IMG/VR virus record: IMGVR_UViG_3300028598_000012
Location: 1 to 22,844 of that record
Direction: 5' to 3' (one strand)
Origin: a virus
DNA length: 22,844 nucleotides
Under the pieces are notes generated by a model. It saw only the letters and a program-made list of their open reading frames with translations. It had not been told where the DNA came from and ran no database searches. Position 1 is the first letter of the stretch. Each line of letters starts with the position of its first letter. Shown in pieces: positions 15,264 to 21,619 of the stretch. The position numbers were made by a program, and so were the translations under genes.

Positions 15264-15859
15264 AGAATCCTTGTGCGCATCGATGCAAAGCGCAGAGTGG
15301 GCTGGTCTTGGAGGATGTTATAATCCCCTACGCGATCTTCTTCCTGTTCAAGAAGGACCATCGCCCGTTGTGCTTGGATTTGCATCTGTTGCAGGTCAGT
15401 GTCTGACCCGAGAATGTTCTGCATATATCGCGAGGCGGCATCGAGTAGGATGAACCTACGAGCAGCCTCCGTTAGGTCTTCCCAGTCCAAGCCTTCCACC
15501 AAATCCAGAACCACCTTGTCGTTAAACTTGCGGGTACGGTTCAGTACATCGTAAAGCTTGCCACCGCGGTCGGTGTAGCGCTTGGTCGTGTCGGGTCGTC
15601 CATCATGTCGGGACACCGCATCAACACGCAGGGTATTCGCTGGGAGAAGAATTTCTTTTAAGGTCGTAGGGGATAACTCGCGTTTTCGCTGAGTGTTCCA
15701 TGACCAACCCTTAGTTTGGATTTCGCGGGAGGTCGCAGTGAGGACTTCAAGTGCGATCTGTGCTTCCGCTAGGTCTTCGTTAAGGTTCGTAATAGGTGCT
15801 TCACCTACAGCGGCCAACATGTAGTTAATGGCCTCTAGCTTCGTTGTTGCTTGGATCAT
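15260..15859 (-). CDS. Tail tubular protein A (T7 gp11-like)
   Basis: This 199-residue protein matches T7 gp11 in length (196) and pattern: LEAINYMLAAVGEAPITNL at the N-terminus, EIQTKGWSWNTQ near residue 50, a beta strip with LPANTLRVDAV, and FNDKVVLDLVEGLDWEDL followed by AARRFILLDAASRYMQ. The C-terminal helix is Gln/Arg-rich. The protein forms the ring under the portal that gates DNA. An AAGG site about 9 bases before the ATG at 15859 supports the start. It is the first gene after the capsid-distal hairpin and its stop overlaps the next gene. Confidence 0.93.
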   Translation of the reverse strand: MIQATTKLEAINYMLAAVGEAPITNLNEDLAEAQIALEVLTATSREIQTKGWSWNTQRKRELSPTTLKEILLPANTLRVDAVSRHDGRPDTTKRYTDRGGKLYDVLNRTRKFNDKVVLDLVEGLDWEDLTEAARRFILLDAASRYMQNILGSDTDLQQMQIQAQRAMVLLEQEEDRVGDYNILQDQPTLRFASMRTRIL

Positions 15860-15887
15860 GTGTTCGCCTTTCGGTGAAGGAATTTAA

Positions 15888-15911
15888 GGGGAAGCCCGTT
15901 AGGACTCCCCC
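15888..15911 (-). terminator. Weak terminator-like hairpin downstream of the capsid gene
   Basis: On the minus strand, GGGGAGTCC pairs with GGGCTTCCCC around a TAAC loop, with one internal mismatch, followed by TTAAATT. The T-run is short, so read-through is expected. T7 has a partial terminator (Tphi) at the same place, just after gene 10, which raises capsid transcripts over tail transcripts. This hairpin could play that role for the host polymerase. Confidence 0.5.
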
Positions 15912-15929
15912 CTGTAGGATTTGTAACGC

Positions 15930-17048
15930 TTATACGTCAGCAGCCTTACGAACTTCGTAGAGGCAATCAGGGCGAAGCGTTGCAGCACCCATAAGAAGCT
16001 TGGAAACGAGCAAAGTACCCTGCTTGGCAACTGAGTATTCGGACTCAGTGGTGAGGTCTTGCAACTTAACCATGCCGAGACCTTCTGTGTGCATAAACAA
16101 ACCAAGGTTGTCAGATGCATCCACAGCATAGTCTTGGCCGAAGCCATCTGTAGGTACGCCAGCGTCTGCACCGTTAGGGGCATTCAGCGGGGTACGGCTA
16201 TCAGGGCCGGTGTTGGAGTTTGCAGTACCGTTAATCGCGAGGTGGTTCGTTGGTACAATGTTAAAGCCAGCAATCTTGTAGACTACTGCGTCACCGTAGT
16301 TACCGTTACCCGCAGAGAAATCAGAGTTGATAATCGTCTTATCGTTCTGGTTAATCAGGGAGTAGTAGGTGCGTGGTGACACGTACAGGTGACGGCCATC
16401 CATAGGGATGTCATGCTCATCAAAGTACGCGGCAGCTTCAAACGCAGAGGTAACGAGTTCAGCAGCGCCAGCGCCTGTGCCAACGTGCTTCGTTACTGCG
16501 TTCTCCATGTCAACAATACCCTTACCAGCACCAGAAGCGGCACCAGTGGCTGTTACGCCGGGAGCGCCGGGTACTTGTGCAGCGTTGAACTGGTCACCGA
16601 GACGTGCATCACGAATAGCCATCTGGAACAAGGTACGCTCACAGGTGAGAGCCAAAGCTTGAGCCATCTGCTTGCTGTATTCAGCGCGGAACTCGAAGTG
16701 CGTCAGCATTTCGTCAATGTTGTTCAGGAATACGCTGGATACCAAGAAGTCATCGATGGAAATCGTCTTCTCATCAGTCTTCATGGCCTGACCGACGATC
16801 TCTTGGCCGGGAACGAAGTGTTCAGCCTTAGCTTGGCCGATACCCGGGAATTGAGCGGTTTTGCCCCCCGAAATTGTACGGGTACGAATCTTGTCTTTGA
16901 GAGAAAACTTCTCATCAAAATGCTTTAGGACTTCACCGCCAAAGGTTTTGAGCAGGAGGTCACGGGAGTTGTTGTAAGCGTTAGCGCCATTAATGGACGC
17001 AGGAAAGTTAGCTACTTGAGCTGGGGTAGGAGCGGCTGTCTGAGCCAT
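15930..17048 (-). CDS. Major capsid protein (T7 gp10-like, HK97 fold)
   Basis: This 372-residue protein (T7 gp10A is 345) has the family landmarks: VLKHFDEKFSLKDKIRTRTI with GGKTAQFPGIG early on; DEKTISIDDFLVSSVFLNNIDE; CERTLFQMAIRDAR; the A-domain segment MDGRHLYVSPRTYYSLI; and the C-terminal ESEYSVAKQGTLLVSKLLMG followed by ATLRPDCLYEVRKA. A Gly/Ala-rich loop at about 155-190 and an Asn/Pro/Gly-rich insertion at about 270-300 are the most variable parts. A strong AAGGA site 8 bases before the ATG at 17048 and a separate leader suggest high expression. A hairpin follows the stop. I see no -1 extension comparable to T7 gp10B. Confidence 0.95.
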   Translation of the reverse strand: MAQTAAPTPAQVANFPASINGANAYNNSRDLLLKTFGGEVLKHFDEKFSLKDKIRTRTISGGKTAQFPGIGQAKAEHFVPGQEIVGQAMKTDEKTISIDDFLVSSVFLNNIDEMLTHFEFRAEYSKQMAQALALTCERTLFQMAIRDARLGDQFNAAQVPGAPGVTATGAASGAGKGIVDMENAVTKHVGTGAGAAELVTSAFEAAAYFDEHDIPMDGRHLYVSPRTYYSLINQNDKTIINSDFSAGNGNYGDAVVYKIAGFNIVPTNHLAINGTANSNTGPDSRTPLNAPNGADAGVPTDGFGQDYAVDASDNLGLFMHTEGLGMVKLQDLTTESEYSVAKQGTLLVSKLLMGAATLRPDCLYEVRKAADV

Positions 17049-17126
17049 TTTCTTAATCCTTAAATTGAGATATTTCGTTTATTGAAAAGAGCATGCCCCC
17101 GCGAGTGAACTCAGCGTCTCTCAGGG
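17049..17126 (-). promoter_or_regulatory. Capsid gene leader with strong ribosome site and a 13-codon mini-ORF
   Basis: This 78-base gap is the largest untranslated stretch in the head region. It ends with AAGGATTAAGAAAATG, the ribosome site and start of the capsid gene. Within it, a 13-codon frame runs from an ATG at 17094 to a TAA at 17053, ending 4 bases before the capsid start. It has only a G-run one base upstream as a ribosome site, so translation is doubtful. No convincing sigma-70 -35/-10 pair is visible. Confidence 0.45.
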
Positions 17127-17270
17127 TTATCGCCGCAGCGGCCCATCGGTATTCTTTGTGTGTCTTGGGGTATATGTTTCTTGGTCGTCACCAAGGCCGT
17201 TCCACTTATGAGCGGCAACGGTCCCCGGACCTGTGCGATATTGCGCAGAAGCCCGAGGTAGTGGGGTCAT
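17127..17270 (-). CDS. Possible 47-residue protein between the HNH-like gene and the capsid
   Basis: An ATG at 17270 opens 47 codons ending at TAA 17127. The product begins MTPLPRASAQYRTGPGTV, contains HKWNGLGDDQETYTP, and ends in a basic TDGPLRR. It fills an otherwise unexplained 245-base gap on the coding strand, and its composition (one Trp, balanced charges, no low complexity) looks like a real phage protein. The start directly abuts a 15-base perfect palindrome, so AGGA lies too close to the ATG to be a normal ribosome site. Translation might rely on coupling to the HNH-like gene that stops 24 bases upstream, or on a leaderless transcript. I do not recognise the family. The alternative is an untranslated structured leader: it contains a 6-bp CTTGGT/ACCAAG stem-loop. 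Confidence 0.5.
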   Translation of the reverse strand: MTPLPRASAQYRTGPGTVAAHKWNGLGDDQETYTPRHTKNTDGPLRR

Positions 17271-17284
17271 CCTATAATATAGGA
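17270..17284. promoter_or_regulatory. 15-base perfect palindrome with promoter-like AT core
   Basis: TCCTATAATATAGGA reads as a perfect inverted repeat with 7-base arms around a single central base. It overlaps the first base of the small ORF start. On the plus strand its core is TATAAT and on the minus strand TATATT/TATTAT, both -10-like, but neither side shows a good -35 at normal spacing. It could be an operator, a promoter element or an RNA hairpin over the start codon. Confidence 0.4.
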
Positions 17285-17293
17285 GAGGGCCAC

Positions 17294-17524
17294 CTACTGG
17301 TTCCGAGAGCGGTTTGTGGATCTCTTTTGGATCCGCAGGTTACTCATGGAGTTGTTCTTTGGGTTGCGATCTTTGTGGTCGATATCCTTGCCACGAAGAG
17401 CCGCTTTACCCTTCTTTTTGATCATCAATCGCCGTGCTTTCTTTCGCGCATCATTGCGACGACGCTGGGAAGGCTTTGACTGATAATTCTCGTATTCTTT
17501 GCGGTAGTTACGTTTAGTAGCCAT
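17294..17524 (-). CDS. Small HNH-endonuclease-like basic protein
   Basis: The preferred ATG at 17524 gives 76 residues; a GTG one codon upstream is possible. A GGGAGG site precedes both. The N-terminal half is strongly basic (KPSQRRRNDARKKARR). The C-terminal half contains KDIDHKDRNPKNNSMSNLR, the DHxxxNPxNN...NL signature of the second half of HNH motifs, with His50, Asn54, Asn57 and Asn62 (numbered from the ATG). The first-strand His and the zinc-knuckle cysteines of full HNH nucleases are absent, so it may be a minimal nicking or DNA-binding protein. Such short proteins are common in marine phage genomes near packaging and head genes, and a role in DNA processing or packaging is possible. 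It overlaps the o-spanin-like gene by 11 bases. Confidence 0.65.
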   Translation of the reverse strand: MATKRNYRKEYENYQSKPSQRRRNDARKKARRLMIKKKGKAALRGKDIDHKDRNPKNNSMSNLRIQKRSTNRSRNQ

Positions 17525-17744
17525 CACAAAAGGCCTCCCGTTTTGTGTTGTTCATGAAGACCTGACTGACGGTGCCTAAAGAATCGTACTTACTTGCGTA
17601 GAGGTAGTCCCATTGGCCGCACGCTTGCTCAATCCCTGAACCAGCCCTTGTCGCGCATCCGCTGATGCTGCTGATCAGGACTAAGACGCAGACCATCGGA
17701 AGCAGCGTCGAGAGCAGCGCGAGACCGTCTATCGGCGTCCTCAT
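17514..17744 (-). CDS. Outer-membrane spanin-like lipoprotein (Rz1-type)
   Basis: This 76-residue protein has an N-terminal signal: a short Arg-containing head, the hydrophobic run LLPMVCVLVLISSISG, and a lipobox ISGC with the acylated Cys at residue 30. That leaves a mature lipoprotein of 47 residues with two further cysteines. It starts inside the preceding membrane protein gene in another frame (116-base overlap), which is the classic Rz/Rz1 arrangement. A good AAGGA site lies about 8 bases before the ATG. In the family, o-spanin sits in the outer membrane and joins with the inner-membrane partner to fuse the membranes in the last step of lysis. It is less Pro-rich than lambda Rz1, so the call rests on the lipobox and overlap. 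Confidence 0.78.
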   Translation of the reverse strand: MRTPIDGLALLSTLLPMVCVLVLISSISGCATRAGSGIEQACGQWDYLYASKYDSLGTVSQVFMNNTKREAFCDGY

Positions 17745-17880
17745 CTTCTTTTTCCTTGTGTTGTTTTACAGCGGCTCTTTGAGAGACAAAGACAACCGCA
17801 ACCAGACCAAGGAATGCCGCAGCGACCTTGGCCTTACCTGCGTCAAACCAAGTGAGAATGAATGCTAATTGTTCCATCAT
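17629..17880 (-). CDS. Inner-membrane spanin-like protein (Rz-type), or a holin
   Basis: This 83-residue protein has one clear membrane segment (about residues 18-33, VAAAFLGLVAVVFVSQ), preceded by a weakly hydrophobic start. A strongly charged helical domain follows (KQHKEKEDEDADRRSRAALD) and it ends RMRDKGWFRD. The topology (N-terminal anchor and charged periplasmic helix) and the out-of-frame overlap with a lipoprotein gene fit an i-spanin, although it is shorter than lambda Rz (153). C-termini of the KGWxRD kind are seen in short spanin-like proteins of alphaproteobacterial phages. A class with a single membrane segment could also be a holin. Its start overlaps the preceding stop by 3 bases. 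No endolysin is visible in the window. Confidence 0.65.
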   Translation of the reverse strand: MMEQLAFILTWFDAGKAKVAAAFLGLVAVVFVSQRAAVKQHKEKEDEDADRRSRAALDAASDGLRLSPDQQHQRMRDKGWFRD

Positions 17881-18128
17881 TTACGGCTCTTGGTTCCAGA
17901 ACATTTCCATTTCGCCCGTGACAAACGCAGGGGTGAGTTAGGGTTCTTTGCCGCCTTGGAATGGGATTTCATCTGACCAGCGGACCTTGCGCAATACGCA
18001 TCCCCTTTGGATGTTCCGGGGCGAACACGGGGTCCACCACCTTTTGCTTTTCCTGCTTGGCCGTAGCTTACTTTTTTACCCGAAGAAGTGACTTTTACGG
18101 ACGCCTTGCCCTTAGCAGGTTTCGCCAT
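17877..18128 (-). CDS. Small basic phage protein with GDAYCARSAGQM motif
   Basis: This 83-residue protein has a Lys/Gly/Ser-rich first half. A conserved-looking block follows: RPGTSKGDAYCARSAGQMK at about residues 36-54, then NPNSPLRLSRAKWKCSG near the C-terminus. Two cysteines (46 and 76) stand in these blocks and could bind a metal. Similar short proteins recur in marine T7-like and other phages as conserved hypotheticals; I know no established function. It starts one base after the stop of the 47-residue protein, and its own stop overlaps the spanin-like start, so it belongs to the same tightly coupled string. Confidence 0.7.
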   Translation of the reverse strand: MAKPAKGKASVKVTSSGKKVSYGQAGKAKGGGPRVRPGTSKGDAYCARSAGQMKSHSKAAKNPNSPLRLSRAKWKCSGTKSRK

Positions 18129-18129
18129 G

Positions 18130-18273
18130 TCACTTCTTTTTCGGCTTAAAGCCGCCTGTCTTGTTCTTCATCTGAGAATAGGACTTAGAAGACACTGTAG
18201 ACTTACTCTTTGGGCGGCTGTTGCCAGCTTTCTTCCGAGCGTTGATGTTATCGTAGAGACCTTTACCGGGCAT
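18130..18273 (-). CDS. 47-residue basic protein of the MPGKGLY type
   Basis: The ATG at 18273 begins one base after the stop of the 220-residue protein and runs 47 codons to TGA at 18130. The product opens MPGKGLYDNINARKKAGNS and ends in a very basic GFKPKKK. It has about 15 Lys/Arg and no cysteine. The MPGKGLYxNI opening is one I recognise from short conserved phage hypotheticals of unknown role. Nucleic-acid contact or a head-assembly accessory role is possible from the charge and the position between scaffold and capsid. The tight spacing on both sides supports real translation. Confidence 0.72.
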   Translation of the reverse strand: MPGKGLYDNINARKKAGNSRPKSKSTVSSKSYSQMKNKTGGFKPKKK

Positions 18274-18274
18274 C

Positions 18275-18937
18275 CTACTTTCCTTTCTGTGCGTTGAAGA
18301 GGCGTGACCAGAAAGACCGTTGAGGCTTCTCTGGGGGTTGGTACGTCATCTCTTCAGGTGTAACTTCGATGCTATAACCACCGTCACGCCAAGCTTCTCG
18401 CAAGCCGTGTATCATCCCCCAAAATAACTCATCGATCACAGCCTGATCAGACAGGTCGTAGACGATGTTGAAGGCTTCGAAGCCGGGAGCAGCGCTAGAA
18501 CGAGCGCCTGCTTCCCACTTCCCCATAGCGACCATCACTTGGTACAGCCGGAGGTATCCCGCAGGGTCGCCCCATAGGTCGATCACCTCGTACATGCCAA
18601 GGCCAGCGTCGCGAGCTACAGTGTTACCGTAGGTGTCGGAGTTACCTGTGGAGTATGCCTTCATAATTGCAGCGATGTTCGTCTGCCCCGGCTTAACTTC
18701 AGCACGTCGAATGACGTAGTGTCCGTAATAGGCCGCACCGCCATATACTGAGTTAAAGGCCGGGGTAGGTAATTGGGAACCATCTGAGGCAGGCAGTGTG
18801 GCTGTATCGATTGCGCCGAACCTTGCCTCATGATTGTCACGACTGGCACCGATGGCCCCAATGTTTCGTAATCGAACACTGGCAGGCACAGACTTGTCGT
18901 GTAGGTCGTAGGCCCAAGGGCCAGTGTAGATTTTCAT
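18275..18937 (-). CDS. Unknown 220-residue protein between scaffold and capsid genes
   Basis: This is a soluble-looking protein with no cysteine, no signal and no membrane segment. Visible blocks are MKIYTGPWAYDLHD at the N-terminus, PAFNSVYGGAAYYGHYVIRR near residue 60-80, the helical YLRLYQVMVAMGKWEAGARS near 130-150, and DELFWGMIHGLREAWRDGGY near 170-190. The C-terminus is basic and aromatic (RSFWSRLFNAQKGK), a tail that could bind capsid, nucleic acid or membrane. I do not recognise the family and assign no function. It starts 9 bases after the scaffold gene with an AGGG-type site and is followed after one base by the MPGKGLY gene. Position suggests a role in head morphogenesis, but it may equally be a cargo gene. 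Confidence 0.75.
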   Translation of the reverse strand: MKIYTGPWAYDLHDKSVPASVRLRNIGAIGASRDNHEARFGAIDTATLPASDGSQLPTPAFNSVYGGAAYYGHYVIRRAEVKPGQTNIAAIMKAYSTGNSDTYGNTVARDAGLGMYEVIDLWGDPAGYLRLYQVMVAMGKWEAGARSSAAPGFEAFNIVYDLSDQAVIDELFWGMIHGLREAWRDGGYSIEVTPEEMTYQPPEKPQRSFWSRLFNAQKGK

Positions 18938-18946
18938 GGTGTAACC

Positions 18947-19690
18947 CTAGAGTTGCGATCGGCCCAGCTTTTGGACAACCGCATTATTGTACGCTGGGTC
19001 GGTGGAGTAGCGTGGGTCTGCCATCGCTTCCTTTACCTGCGCCCAAGAGTCGAAGCGGTCTGCTGAAGGGGCTTGACCACCCTCGATCTGTCGCACTGGA
19101 TCAGACGGAGAGTTGGAGTTGCGGCGAGCCTGAAGGCCATTCACAGCAAGCTTAATTCCATCCACGTCGTTACTTTCAATTGTACGGTTAAACGCATCGA
19201 TCTCACCTTCAGACAGGTTGTCCGAGGCCCAGCCAATCAGATCGTCGTAGCCTGTCCGACCGCCCACCGTAGACACAATGTCTTCTACTTGGCGCTCAAC
19301 TACGGCCTGTTGACCTTCGATGTACTTGTCTACGACTTCCTTCGAGTACCCAGCCTTAGCCGCTGCATCGTAGGAGTCTGAGGACAACTCACCGCTCTCA
19401 CGGTACTCCGCTTCCAGAGAGGGCAAATCCAAACCAGACTCACGCACAGTTTCTGCTGTCGGCACTGAGTCTGCTGGCGTGTCTCCAGCGCCCATCTTGC
19501 CTTCCAGCTCAGAGTACGCTTTCGCCATATCCTCAGGGGACTGGAACTTTTCTGGTAGCCATTCAGGACGTGAGGAGGCAGCAGATTTCTCTGCCGCCGC
19601 CGCATCATGGGCTTCCTGTACGAGTTGATCGGGGGTCTTCCCCACGGTCTCAGAACTCGTATCGATTGTGTTAGAGATTACTTCACCCAT
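18947..19690 (-). CDS. Capsid assembly scaffolding protein (T7 gp9-like)
   Basis: This 247-residue, strongly acidic, Ala/Glu/Ser-rich protein lies directly after the portal, as in T7 (gp9, 307 residues). The segment RPEWLPEKFQSPEDMAKAY, followed by SELEGKMG, at about residues 41-67 is the recurrent signature of podovirus scaffolds. The middle is helical (YRESGELSSDSYDAAAKAG, VVDKYIEGQQAVVERQVEDI). The C-terminal helix (DSWAQVKEAMADPRYSTDPAYN, given in outline) is the part that in T7-like phages contacts the capsid protein. It would direct procapsid assembly and leave before or during packaging. The ribosome site before 19690 is weak. Confidence 0.9.
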   Translation of the reverse strand: MGEVISNTIDTSSETVGKTPDQLVQEAHDAAAAEKSAASSRPEWLPEKFQSPEDMAKAYSELEGKMGAGDTPADSVPTAETVRESGLDLPSLEAEYRESGELSSDSYDAAAKAGYSKEVVDKYIEGQQAVVERQVEDIVSTVGGRTGYDDLIGWASDNLSEGEIDAFNRTIESNDVDGIKLAVNGLQARRNSNSPSDPVRQIEGGQAPSADRFDSWAQVKEAMADPRYSTDPAYNNAVVQKLGRSQL

Positions 19691-19709
19691 TAGGTTATAT
19701 ACTCACTTA

Positions 19710-21278
19710 TTATTCTTGTTCTTGTGTTTGAGCTTTGGCTTGGTCACGCATTGCGCCCATACCTTCTTGCATCGCCATCTGAGCCATTGCTGCCTCTTGA
19801 GCCTGCTGTTGTTCAGCCTGAATCTGTTCTTGGGATTTGATCAGACCATCAGCATCGATGCCAAGGGAGGTAGCCACGCGCTTCATGAGGTCGCCTACGT
19901 TAACCATAGAGAGAGCTTCAGGACCGAGAGGGGCCATCATCTGCATCATCTGTCCGTACTTGGTGAGGTCATGCCCACGTCCCAAAGCCTCAAGGCCAGT
20001 AACGATAGAAGGCTTCACGACACCATCAGGCAACTCAGGGAGTTTCTTCTGCTTCTGCATCCGAGACATCAGACGGTTCACCAGTGGCTGCTGCAGTTCG
20101 CTAGAGAGTACCGAGTAGACCCCGCCCAAAGCGTTCTCCAACATGGAGGACAACAGGCGGATTTCTTCAGCGGTCACACGTTCAGCGTTACGGGTAGCAG
20201 CGCTTTCCATGATGAAGGCTTGAGCCAGACGTTGTTCGAGCTTGGCTGCAGTACCTTCAGCAACCCGGAGGTCGGACGCCTTGTTAACCTGCAGAAACTC
20301 TACGTCGGTAGCCTTGCCTGTAATGACTGCGCCATTGGAGGCGCTAGCCACTTCTGCCTTGTTTGTCTGGCTGTTGGCGTTGACCATAACCAGTGTACGA
20401 GCAGAGGCTGCAGAGGCATCGAGGATGTTCTTGTGCAAAGCCTCAAGAGACATGAGGTCACCGAAAAGTTCCTCTACGTGTGAACGTCCGTAGCTTTCTC
20501 CGGTAACGGAGGTCCAACGGAGTGCCATCAGTGGAGGGGCTTCAGCCGGGTATGTTCCATATGAGTCGGGTACAACTACATCATTAATTTCCTGATAGGT
20601 TACCCACTTGGTTTTCTTACCGGGTTCCATCGTCAGGTTGTAGCAAGTGTAGACATCAATGGTTTTAGAGCCAGCGGTGTTCTTAACCTCATATTCAGGG
20701 GTCCAGCCAACAGCCTGTAGTACACCGGGGTCCATTGTCTCCGGGGCAAACTGTTCTTTGATGGTGACCTTCTTGAGTCGGCCCTGTGGGTCTCGGGATA
20801 CAACAAACTTGTCGAGACCATAGCCCTTCAAGTTTCCGTCCTTAGGCAGTACCAGCAGGTAGTTACCAGTGACGATCAGATGACGCAGTGCCTCATGCAA
20901 GGCGTTACGCATTCCCTCACCTTCCAACTCGGAGATGACTGCACGTTCAATCGTGGAGAGACTTTCATCGACAGAGGCCCGTTGTGTTGGGTCTCCATTG
21001 GTCAACTGCAAGAGAGTGAAGTCATCTACACCAAGTTTAAAGAAGGGCGTGTTAGGGGGAAACAAAGCCATCATCAGCTTGGCGGCTAAGTTGTTCGTAC
21101 CCCGTGCGCCGATAGATTGATAAGGCGTGTTAATGCGGAGAGAGGCGGTTACGCCCTCTTCCATCATTAGGGAGGGGACGGTGAGTGCAGATGACTCGCG
21201 TGCGCGACCCAAGTACACGTCTCTTGGGCCTTGCATCATCGAGTAGGAACCCGCGAGTGTTGCGTTAGGTTCAATCAT
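19710..21278 (-). CDS. Portal protein (head-tail connector, T7 gp8-like)
   Basis: This 522-residue protein (T7 gp8 is 535) has the order of podovirus portals. The N-terminal region contains LTVPSLMMEEGVTASLRIN and QSIGARGTNNLAAKLMMALFPP. Next is the wing core with NALHEALRHLIVTGNYLLVLP. The stem and clip region contains PPLMALRWTSVTGESYGRS followed by HVEELFGDLMSLEAL. A crown part includes QAFIMESAATRNAERVTAEE and the helix GGVYSVLSSELQQPLVNRLMSRM. The C-terminus is Gln/Ala/Met-rich. It forms the dodecameric vertex that docks the terminase and the gp11-like ring. Its ATG shares one base with the preceding stop (TGATG), indicating coupled translation. Confidence 0.95.
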   Translation of the reverse strand: MIEPNATLAGSYSMMQGPRDVYLGRARESSALTVPSLMMEEGVTASLRINTPYQSIGARGTNNLAAKLMMALFPPNTPFFKLGVDDFTLLQLTNGDPTQRASVDESLSTIERAVISELEGEGMRNALHEALRHLIVTGNYLLVLPKDGNLKGYGLDKFVVSRDPQGRLKKVTIKEQFAPETMDPGVLQAVGWTPEYEVKNTAGSKTIDVYTCYNLTMEPGKKTKWVTYQEINDVVVPDSYGTYPAEAPPLMALRWTSVTGESYGRSHVEELFGDLMSLEALHKNILDASAASARTLVMVNANSQTNKAEVASASNGAVITGKATDVEFLQVNKASDLRVAEGTAAKLEQRLAQAFIMESAATRNAERVTAEEIRLLSSMLENALGGVYSVLSSELQQPLVNRLMSRMQKQKKLPELPDGVVKPSIVTGLEALGRGHDLTKYGQMMQMMAPLGPEALSMVNVGDLMKRVATSLGIDADGLIKSQEQIQAEQQQAQEAAMAQMAMQEGMGAMRDQAKAQTQEQE

Positions 21279-21619
21279 CAGTAATTCACCGGCCCCTTGC
21301 TAGCCCGAAGGCCACCAATAGTAGGCAGCGAAGGGGAAGCCATATTTCCGCCTGTAGGGATGCTCAGGGGGTTGCGGTATCCGCTTCCTCCCGGCGAGGC
21401 TTTCTTCCCAGAAACAACTTTAGAAGAAGTGGCGGGGCTACTCATAGCGTCGTCAGCAAGACCTTGGTTGGTATTCGCTTGATCTTGTGCATTGGAGCTA
21501 TAATTCGTCTTGATTCGGGGGAGAACGGGAGCAGGGGTTGGTTCCTTGCCGCCTTTTCCACGCCCACCCATCAATGCGAGTAGAGCGATGCCACCTACAG
21601 CGGCCATAATGTTACACAT
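21278..21619 (-). CDS. Unknown 113-residue protein upstream of the portal
   Basis: The product begins MCNIMAAVGGIALLALMGGRG, a hydrophobic N-terminal helix with Cys at position 2, followed by a low-complexity Pro/Ser/Gly/Lys-rich tail (GGKEPTPAPVLPRIK, SSKVVSGKKASPGGSGYRN, PSLPTIGGLRASKG). A strong GAGGA site precedes the ATG. It overlaps its upstream neighbour by 8 bases and its stop overlaps the portal start. The Met-Cys-x-Ile opening and Gly-rich character echo the gp14-like internal virion protein in this window. A small virion or membrane-interacting protein is possible. There is no lipobox ahead of the Cys. I do not recognise the family. Confidence 0.7.
   Translation of the reverse strand: MCNIMAAVGGIALLALMGGRGKGGKEPTPAPVLPRIKTNYSSNAQDQANTNQGLADDAMSSPATSSKVVSGKKASPGGSGYRNPLSIPTGGNMASPSLPTIGGLRASKGPVNY

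Noticed and set aside
15899-16183. Minus-strand ORF overlapping the capsid 3' end, considered as a T7 10B-like frameshift extension
   Set aside because: It would add only about ten residues past the capsid stop, and no slippery heptamer is visible near the end.
16389-16928. 179-codon plus-strand ORF opposite the capsid gene
   Set aside because: It mirrors the capsid codons and has no recognisable motif or ribosome site.
17049-17293. Possible tRNA or structured non-coding RNA in the gap
   Set aside because: Small stems exist (CTTGGT/ACCAAG, GCCGC/GCGGC) but there is no T-loop consensus or cloverleaf. A protein-like ORF explains most of the gap better.
19668-20483. 271-codon plus-strand ORF opposite the portal and scaffold start
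   Set aside because: It is antisense to a well-supported portal gene, has Leu/His/Ser-rich shadow composition and no ribosome site, and no other plus-strand gene exists in the window.
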